Shown here in pieces: positions 55,818 to 61,818 of a DNA stretch of 64,000 nucleotides (positions are counted from its first letter, which is position 1; the number at the start of each line of letters is the position of its first letter). This stretch comes from Marinobacterium sp. (lineage in GTDB: Bacteria; Pseudomonadota; Gammaproteobacteria; Pseudomonadales; Balneatricaceae). Position numbers and translations under genes: made by a program. The stretch is from positions 1 through 64,000 of the forward strand of contig JAOXSF010000041.1 of NCBI GenBank assembly GCA_025800125.1, given 5' to 3'. The notes beneath the pieces were generated by a model. The model saw nothing but the letters and a program-made list of their open reading frames with translations. It did no database searches and had not been told where the DNA came from.

Positions 55818-57377
55818 TCAGATTTGTTCGTGTTTAAGCCCTTTATAGAGGCTCAGGCACATTAACAACAAGACTATACAGAATGGGAAGCCGGTCGAGA
55901 CAGTTGCGGCCTGTAGAGCGCCTAGCCCCCCTCCTAGCAGTAGTGCAATGGCAACAAGGCCCTCGAAAGTACACCAGAACACACGTTGTGGCACGGGTGG
56001 GTTCAGAATGCCACCTGCGGTAATTGTATCAATGACCAGTGAGCCGCTATCGGATGAGGTCACAAAGAAGATGACAATCAGTACTAACGAGATTAGTGAA
56101 ACAATAAAGCTCATCGGTAGCTGATCCAGCAGTCGATATAGAGATAGTTCTGGCGTCCAGTTTTGTACGGTATCGCGAACACCATCATATCCGGCAGCCA
56201 TCTGTTCAATAGCTGCGCCGCCAAACACGGTCATCCATAGCAGACAGAACAGCGTTGGTACAATCAGTGTGCAGATGACGAATTCACGTACAGTGCGGCC
56301 ACGGCTGATACGCGCTATAAACATACCGACAAACGGTGACCAGGCGATCCACCAGGCCCAGTAGAAAGTAGTCCAGCCATGGTAGAAACCGGTGTCCTCA
56401 CGACCAACAGGATTAGACAATGGCAGGCTGTATTTGAGGTAATCACCCAGACCGACGACGAACTTGCTCAGCAATTCCAGCGTTGGGCCGGTGAACAGGA
56501 CGAACAGTAATAGCATGACAGCCATGACCATGTTGATCTCGCTAAGCCGTTTTACACCGGCATCCAGTCCGGCAACAACAGAGACCAGCGCAACCAGTGT
56601 GATCACAACAATCAGAATGATTTTAACCATGTCACTCGGTTTGATGCCGAACAGCTCATTCAAGCCTGCGGCGACCTGCTCCGCACCATAGCCCAGCGAT
56701 GTTGCCAGACCGAATATGGTGGCGAATACCGCCAGAATATCAATCAGATGCCCCCAGAACCCCCAGACACGATCACCCAGTAAAGGATAAAATGCAGAAC
56801 GGAGAGTCAGCGGTAAACCATGGTTGAAGCTGAAGTAGGCCAGTGCCAGGCCAACCACTGCGTATACAGCCCAGGCGCTCATACCCCAGTGGAACGTGGC
56901 AGCGGCAATGCCCAGCCGTGCTGCTTCTTCTGTACCCGCTTCGACGCCTAACGGCGGATTCAGCATATGGGTAACAGGTTCCAGTACGCCAAAGAACATC
57001 AGGCCGATACCAATACCTGCGGAGAACAGCATAGCCAGCCAGCCAGGATAGCTGAATTCTGGTTTGGCATCTTTACCGCCGATACGCACCTTGCCGAGCT
57101 TTGAGAATGCCAGAAAGAGGCAGAACAGAATGAAGAAGTTGACGCTGACAACGAAGAACCAGTCAAGCTGAGTCGTCAGAAGGGGGCGGAGTTCGTTAAA
57201 GAAAGTGGCGGCCTGTTCTTGAAACAGTAACGTCAAAGCGACGAATACGATAACGCAGACTGCCGATACCGGGAATACCAGGTTGTGGATGTCCAACCCG
57301 AAAGGCTGAATATTATCCTGACCAATCTGATAATCCGTGGTATCCGAGAGTGGAGCCGGTTGCTCTACCTGTGGCAT
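55818..57377 (-). CDS. BCCT family betaine/choline/carnitine-type transporter
   Basis: Secondary transporter for quaternary amines or related compounds, used for osmoprotection or as a nutrient route. 519 residues, twelve helices, with the BCCT signature WAWWIAWSPFVGMFIARISRGRT (near 330-350), the glycine-rich GIGIGLMFFGVLEP in helix 3, and FHWGMSAWAVYAVVGLALAYF. No long C-terminal osmosensor tail is present: it ends shortly after the last helix in a short basic tail. It is separate from the Lrp gene upstream. Glycine betaine, choline, carnitine, ectoine and taurine-like substrates cannot be told apart here. Confidence 0.9.
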   Translation of the reverse strand: MPQVEQPAPLSDTTDYQIGQDNIQPFGLDIHNLVFPVSAVCVIVFVALTLLFQEQAATFFNELRPLLTTQLDWFFVVSVNFFILFCLFLAFSKLGKVRIGGKDAKPEFSYPGWLAMLFSAGIGIGLMFFGVLEPVTHMLNPPLGVEAGTEEAARLGIAAATFHWGMSAWAVYAVVGLALAYFSFNHGLPLTLRSAFYPLLGDRVWGFWGHLIDILAVFATIFGLATSLGYGAEQVAAGLNELFGIKPSDMVKIILIVVITLVALVSVVAGLDAGVKRLSEINMVMAVMLLLFVLFTGPTLELLSKFVVGLGDYLKYSLPLSNPVGREDTGFYHGWTTFYWAWWIAWSPFVGMFIARISRGRTVREFVICTLIVPTLFCLLWMTVFGGAAIEQMAAGYDGVRDTVQNWTPELSLYRLLDQLPMSFIVSLISLVLIVIFFVTSSDSGSLVIDTITAGGILNPPVPQRVFWCTFEGLVAIALLLGGGLGALQAATVSTGFPFCIVLLLMCLSLYKGLKHEQI

Positions 57378-57660
57378 AACCGAAGATAACCCTTTGATTC
57401 ATTATTTTTTATGGCTAACGCAGTAATCAGCAGACACTGCACGCCTTTTTACTATAGGGGCATCGGGGGGGAATGCACAACCGGAATGGAGTAAATGGTA
57501 CAGCCTGAATCGTATATTAAGGCTGTTTAATGAATATTTTCAGGTTATGGAGCCATAAAGAGCCTGTGGTTAGTAAAATCAGTACTGGCTATGTTTATTG
57601 TTTACCGGATATTTTGTTTACCAGCTCTGTTGCTTTCCAGATATTGGTTTTTTTGTTTTT

Positions 57661-58125
57661 CTAAGGTAGATGGTCAAGTGGTAGTTCTGTGGTGCTTTTC
57701 ATCTGTTCCATCACAAAACTTGAACTGACATCAGATAGATTGGCTTTGATCAGCTTTTTATACAGCCGGTCATAGTCAGGCATATCAGTGACTACCGCCT
57801 TTATCAGATAGTCCAGATCGCCACTCATACGGTATACCTCCAGTACTTCAGGAATATCAGCCAGGATGCGCTGAAAGTTTTCGGCCCAGCTTTCGTTATG
57901 TTGATTGGTACGTACAGAGATATAAACGGCCAGCGGCAGGTTGAGTGTGGTTGGCTCCAGCAGGGCGACTCGCTTACGAATGACACCGTTATTCTCTAGT
58001 GCGTGGATGCGGCGCCAGCAGGCTGTTTTGGAGATTGATATTTGCTCGGCAATATCACCCACAGAACGGTTAGCGTCGCGCTGTAGCAAGGTAAGAATCT
58101 GACGGTCGATCTGATCAATTTTCAT
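57661..58125 (-). CDS. Lrp/AsnC family transcriptional regulator
   Basis: Amino-acid-responsive regulator, 154 residues: N-terminal winged helix-turn-helix (IDQIDRQILTLLQRDANRSVGDIAEQ, then ISKTACWRRIHALENNGVI) and a C-terminal RAM effector domain (about 65-150, LPLAVYISVRT, VYRMSGDLDYLIKAVVTDM). It is divergent from the cysteine-desulfurase-like operon, and two AT-rich palindromes lie in the 191-base gap. I infer local control of that operon, with cysteine or another amino acid as ligand, like the cysteine-sensing DecR/CyuR branch. Confidence 0.9.
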   Translation of the reverse strand: MKIDQIDRQILTLLQRDANRSVGDIAEQISISKTACWRRIHALENNGVIRKRVALLEPTTLNLPLAVYISVRTNQHNESWAENFQRILADIPEVLEVYRMSGDLDYLIKAVVTDMPDYDRLYKKLIKANLSDVSSSFVMEQMKSTTELPLDHLP

Positions 58126-58151
58126 GTGTTGTTCTTTCTATATGCTGTATT

Positions 58152-58199
58152 CAGAAATAATATTCTATCCAATCAGCTGTTCAAGGAATTATTATCCTG
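58152..58199. promoter_or_regulatory. Two Lrp-like palindromic operators, 32 bp centre to centre
   Basis: CAGAAATAATATTCTA (58152-58167) and AGGAATTATTATCCTG (58184-58199) are each AT-rich near-palindromes of the CAG/AGG...CTA/CTG kind seen at Lrp-family sites. Their centres are about three helical turns apart, in the divergent gap between the regulator and its probable target. Confidence 0.6.
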
Positions 58200-58316
58200 A
58201 ATTTTCGTTAACTGCTACTCAATTGCAAACAATGTTTCTGGCTAAGATCGCTACACTCAATGCAGGTTATTTGCTGTACCGACAGCTAAAGTGTCAGTGT
58301 TGAGCAGGAGGTAAAG

Positions 58317-59966
58317 ATGTCGCTGATCGAGCAGATTCGTAATGCAGTCATTGGTGAGGGTGCGCTGATTGACACGCCTTTCGGGCGTAAACCACTGGTG
58401 TATGCAGACTACACCGCGTCCGGGCGGGCACTCACGTTTATAGAGCAGTTTATCCAGCAGGCCGTACTGCCCTGGTATGCTAATACCCATACGGAAACCT
58501 CGTTTACGGGGCGTCAGAGTACAGTACTGCGTGAGCAGGCGCGGGAGCAGGTCCGTGCCTCGCTCAATGGCACGGATCAACATAAGGTGATTTTTGCAGG
58601 TTCCGGGGCCACGGCTGCGATAGACCGGCTGATTCGGATGTTGAATCTGCGCTTGCCGCGTGATCTTGATCGCCGTTATGCATTTGATCGTTATATTCTG
58701 CCCGCAGATCGGCCTGTCGTATTTATTGGCCCTTATGAACACCATTCCAATGAACTGATCTGGCGTGAAAGCATTGCCACTCTGGTCACTATTCCGCTGG
58801 ATGAAACCGGTCAGCTGGATCAGCAAGCATTAGCTTCTGCATTGAAGGTGCATCGTGATGCTCCTCTGAAAATTGGCAGTTTCTCTGCCGCTTCCAATGT
58901 CACGGGTATTCGTTCTGATGTTGCAGCAATCTCTGCGTTGCTGCATGAGCATGGCGCGCTGTCATTCTGGGATTATGCCGCCGCTGCACCTTATGTTGCG
59001 ATTGATCTGCAAGCGCAGGGGCAGGATGCTGTATTTATTTCGCCGCATAAGTTTATTGGTGGGCCGGGAACGCCAGGTGTGCTGGTGGTGCATGAAAACG
59101 TGGTGAGTAACAGTCTGCCTGCTGTACCAGGTGGCGGTACTGTCAGCTACGTAACGCCGCAAGGCCACCGCTATATCGAAGATATTGAGCGTCGTGAAGA
59201 GGGTGGTACACCTGCCATTGTTGAGTCTGTGCGGGCTGGATTGGTGTTTCAGTTGCAGCAACAGGTGGGTGCAGCACAGATTGAAGCGCTAGAGCATCGT
59301 TTTATTACCCAGGCACTTGAACGCTGGTCACAGCATGCTGCTATTGAAATTCTGGGTGGAACAGATGCGGAGCGGCTGTCGATCTGCTCGTTTCAGATTC
59401 ACCATCAAGGCAAGCCCCTGCATTATGGCTTTGTAGTGGCGTTGCTGAATGATCTGTTTGGGATTCAGGCGCGTGGCGGCTGTTCCTGTGCCGGGCCTTA
59501 TGGCCACAGTCTGCTAGGGCTGGACAGAGTTACCAGTCAGGCGCTGGAAAAGCAGACGCGCAGTGGTGAAATGGTATTGCGCCCGGGCTGGGCGCGCCTG
59601 AACTTCAACTACTTTATTGATAAGGCAACCTTTGAGTATCTGGTACAGGCGGTTGAGCTGATCGCCAGTGAGGGGTGGCGATTATTGCCGTTCTATCAGT
59701 TTGATACTGGTGCAGGTGTCTGGCGTTTTCAGGGCCAGAGTCAACCGTTGCCGGTTGCGCTGAGTGACTGTCAACCGGGTGTGAATAGGGTTCCTGCAAC
59801 GGTACAGCCAGACTATGCCTGTCTGTTACAGGACGCTGAAGACCAATTGCGAACAGCACGCAGTGACTGTAGCCGTTATGATCTGGAGTTGAGTGAAGCG
59901 GGGCAGAGGTTGTGCTGGTTTGTACTGCCGCAGCAGATCGAACAGAAGCTGTTGGAGACTGAATAA
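58317..59966 (+). CDS. Class V aminotransferase-fold enzyme, cysteine desulfurase-like
   Basis: PLP-dependent enzyme of 549 residues, longer than SufS/IscS (about 400). The PLP lysine is in SPHKFIGGPGTPG (Lys245), preceded by the FWDYAAAAPY Asp that contacts the pyridine ring. A C-terminal RGGCSCAGP (Cys389, Cys391) aligns with the RTGHHCA-type catalytic-Cys loop of group II desulfurases, so persulfide formation is likely. About 100 extra residues at the C-terminus have no assigned role. AGGAGG precedes the ATG. It is 18 bases from a persulfide-dioxygenase-like gene and divergent from an Lrp-type regulator, so a cysteine-to-sulfite route is inferred. Substrate not proven; a transaminase-like role remains possible. 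Confidence 0.8.
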   Translation: MSLIEQIRNAVIGEGALIDTPFGRKPLVYADYTASGRALTFIEQFIQQAVLPWYANTHTETSFTGRQSTVLREQAREQVRASLNGTDQHKVIFAGSGATAAIDRLIRMLNLRLPRDLDRRYAFDRYILPADRPVVFIGPYEHHSNELIWRESIATLVTIPLDETGQLDQQALASALKVHRDAPLKIGSFSAASNVTGIRSDVAAISALLHEHGALSFWDYAAAAPYVAIDLQAQGQDAVFISPHKFIGGPGTPGVLVVHENVVSNSLPAVPGGGTVSYVTPQGHRYIEDIERREEGGTPAIVESVRAGLVFQLQQQVGAAQIEALEHRFITQALERWSQHAAIEILGGTDAERLSICSFQIHHQGKPLHYGFVVALLNDLFGIQARGGCSCAGPYGHSLLGLDRVTSQALEKQTRSGEMVLRPGWARLNFNYFIDKATFEYLVQAVELIASEGWRLLPFYQFDTGAGVWRFQGQSQPLPVALSDCQPGVNRVPATVQPDYACLLQDAEDQLRTARSDCSRYDLELSEAGQRLCWFVLPQQIEQKLLETE

Positions 59967-59984
59967 GCCTGGAGGCAGATAATC

Positions 59985-60842
59985 ATGCAGATTGCACCAT
60001 TTTTTGACGAAACGACCTTTACCTTCAGTTATATTGTGGCCGATATGAGCAGCGGTATGTGCGCGGTGATTGACCCGGTGCTGGATTTTAATTATGCCGC
60101 CAGTCGTACCTCAACGGCCAGTGCTGACGCCATGGTCGAATGGATTGAACAGCGGCCGCTGACATTGCAGTGGATTCTGGAAACCCATGTGCATGCAGAC
60201 CACCTGTCAGCGGCCAGTTACCTGCGCCAGAGACTGGGCGGACAGATTGCAATCGGTGCCGAGATTACCCAGGTGCAGCACCACTTTGGGGAAATATTTA
60301 ACGTGGGTGAGTGTTTTCAGCGTGATGGCAGTCAGTTTGACTGCCTGTTACATGATAGTGATTGTTTACCGTTGGGTAACCTGTCCATTGAGGTGTTGCA
60401 TACGCCTGGCCATACGCCAGCCTGTATCAGTTATCGCATCAAAGATGCGGTATTTGTCGGTGATACTCTGTTTATGCCGGACTATGGTACTGCCCGTTGC
60501 GATTTTCCGGGGGGCGATGCTGCTGCGCTTTATGATTCTGTACAGCGTCTGCTTGCTCTACCTGATCAGACCCGGTTATTTATGTGTCATGACTATAAAG
60601 CGCCGGGTCGTAATGAGTATGCCTATGAAACGACAGTGGCGGCACAGAAAGCGGGTAATATTCATCTGCGTGATGATGTCAGCCGTCAGGCGTTTGTAAA
60701 AATGCGCCGTCAGCGTGATGCCCGGCTTTCATTACCAGAGTTGATTCTACCGTCTGTGCAGTTCAATATGCGGGCGGGAGCCATGCCAGAGCCAGAAAAA
60801 AATGGCCAGAGTTATCTGAAACTGCCGTTGAATATGTTTTAA
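59985..60842 (+). CDS. Persulfide dioxygenase-like metallo-beta-lactamase-fold protein
   Basis: Metallo-beta-lactamase-fold enzyme of the ETHE1/Blh persulfide dioxygenase group, which oxidises glutathione persulfide to sulfite. 285 residues: THVHADHLSAASYL (metal-binding HxHxDH), HTPGHTPACISY, FVGDTLFMPDYGTARCDFPGG (PDO-type GTARCDFPGG loop), and MCHDYKAPGRNEY with a further metal His. Eighteen bases after the desulfurase-like gene with GGAGG, so it is probably in the same operon. Blh-type members partly work on other persulfides; the exact substrate is inferred. Confidence 0.85.
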   Translation: MQIAPFFDETTFTFSYIVADMSSGMCAVIDPVLDFNYAASRTSTASADAMVEWIEQRPLTLQWILETHVHADHLSAASYLRQRLGGQIAIGAEITQVQHHFGEIFNVGECFQRDGSQFDCLLHDSDCLPLGNLSIEVLHTPGHTPACISYRIKDAVFVGDTLFMPDYGTARCDFPGGDAAALYDSVQRLLALPDQTRLFMCHDYKAPGRNEYAYETTVAAQKAGNIHLRDDVSRQAFVKMRRQRDARLSLPELILPSVQFNMRAGAMPEPEKNGQSYLKLPLNMF

Positions 60843-60850
60843 CAAAATAT

Positions 60851-60885
60851 CTATATTCAGGCTGTTTTTTGCAGCCTGAATATAG
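60851..60885. terminator. 14-bp stem terminator after the persulfide operon
   Basis: CTATATTCAGGCTG (60851-60864) pairs perfectly with 60872-60885 around a T-rich loop. It has weak T runs on both sides and separates two convergent operons. Confidence 0.75.
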
Positions 60886-60951
60886 AACTGTTTAATAACG
60901 GTAGCGGTACTATACAGCTGTATATTGAGCAGGTCTGAACCTGTGTACTGT

Positions 60952-61009
60952 CTTGTTCTTATAGCAGGGAACTGTTCTTATAGCGGGGAGCTGTTCTTAT
61001 AGTGCGTTG
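60952..61009. repeat. Three tandem copies of a CTGTTCTTATAGC-type unit
   Basis: Copies at 60952-60971, 60972-60990 and 60991-61009 share TGTTCTTATAG; periods are 20 and 19 bases. They lie beside the 3' end of the nasT-like gene. Confidence 0.85.
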
Positions 61010-61015
61010 CTGTGA

Positions 61016-61669
61016 TTACGCTGTGGTTGACGGGTTGTTGAAACTGCCTGCTTCAAACATGCTGATTACCTCGGCAGCAATGTCGGTTAACTTTTTCCCA
61101 CGATCCATCGCCAGTTTGCGCAATGCGTTAAAGGCCTGCTGTTCATTGCAACGCTGATGTTGCATCAGCAGGCCTTTGGCACGTTCTGTCAGCTTCCTGT
61201 TTTTTAATTCGTGACGCACGCTTTCCAGCTCGTCCTGGAGTTGCTGGTAGTGTGAAAAATGTGCCAGCGTAGATTCAATGATGGCTTGCAGCCGTGGCAG
61301 CGGCAAGCCATCAGTAATATAACTGCTGGCACCGGCCTGCATTGCCTGTTGCAGGCTTGTTGAATCTCCGGCCCGCTCATCAAATAACAGTACCGGTTTA
61401 TTCAGCCGGGTCAGCGCTGTAATTGTCTCAATTACAGTTAAATCCAGTAAACCTGATACTTGCGTTGGCCTGCATATATTTTCAGAGCCAGGGCGATCCG
61501 TAGCCAGCATAATCAGATTTACATCTGTATAACGGTTTTTTTCTGCTGCCTGCTCCACGTCTGTTATTGCAAAACTCTTGTGCCCCAGCTTATCCAGCGC
61601 CTGTTGCAGTTGAACCTTGCGTTTTGTCTGGTGATCAATCAGCAAAATATTTAAAGAATGTGTGTGCAT
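61016..61669 (-). CDS. nasT: ANTAR-domain antiterminator, NasT-like
   Basis: 217 residues: N-terminal receiver-like domain (about 8-140) and C-terminal ANTAR RNA-binding domain (about 155-205, LTERAKGLLMQHQRCNEQQAFNALRKLAM). NasT proteins release terminators in nas leaders when nitrate or nitrite is present, usually restrained by NasS. The receiver phosphorylation position looks like Ala56 (IMLATDRPG, where others have an Asp), so it is likely a pseudo-receiver. The start at 61669 has GAGGG upstream; the frame could go to 61729. It is divergent from nasA, and no nasS lies on this side of the window. Confidence 0.85.
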   Translation of the reverse strand: MHTHSLNILLIDHQTKRKVQLQQALDKLGHKSFAITDVEQAAEKNRYTDVNLIMLATDRPGSENICRPTQVSGLLDLTVIETITALTRLNKPVLLFDERAGDSTSLQQAMQAGASSYITDGLPLPRLQAIIESTLAHFSHYQQLQDELESVRHELKNRKLTERAKGLLMQHQRCNEQQAFNALRKLAMDRGKKLTDIAAEVISMFEAGSFNNPSTTA

Positions 61670-61721
61670 ACAGATGCCCTCTATGGTGACAGCCTGTTGC
61701 AGCAAGTTCTGTTCCACTGAC

Positions 61722-61737
61722 TGGCGCAACCTTTGCA
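61722..61737 (+). promoter_or_regulatory. Sigma-54 promoter for nasA
   Basis: TGGCGCAACCTTTGCA: the -24 GG and -12 GC are separated by exactly ten bases and the TTTGCA end matches the consensus. Nitrogen-regulated sigma-54 promoters are usual for nas operons. Start of transcription would be near 61748, giving a leader of about 70 bases. Confidence 0.7.
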
Positions 61738-61764
61738 GTTGCTATCCCATAACGCAGATAACGA

Positions 61765-61784
61765 CCCGTAAGACAAAGTACGGG
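61765..61784 (+). promoter_or_regulatory. nasA leader hairpin (possible ANTAR target)
   Basis: CCCGTA (61765-61770) pairs with TACGGG (61779-61784) around AGACAAAG. The loop is not the canonical A-N-N-G hexaloop and no clear second ANTAR hairpin was seen, so its role as antiterminator target is only a suggestion. Confidence 0.4.
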
Positions 61785-61812
61785 ATGAGGGGGAAGCAGC
61801 TGATGAGGGGAA
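61784..61812. repeat. Duplicated GATGAGGGG element containing the nasA Shine-Dalgarno
   Basis: GATGAGGGGGAA (61784-61795) and GATGAGGGGAA (61802-61812), period 18. The second copy supplies the GAGGGG ribosome-binding site eight bases before the nasA ATG. Confidence 0.7.
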
Positions 61813-61818
61813 CGGGCA

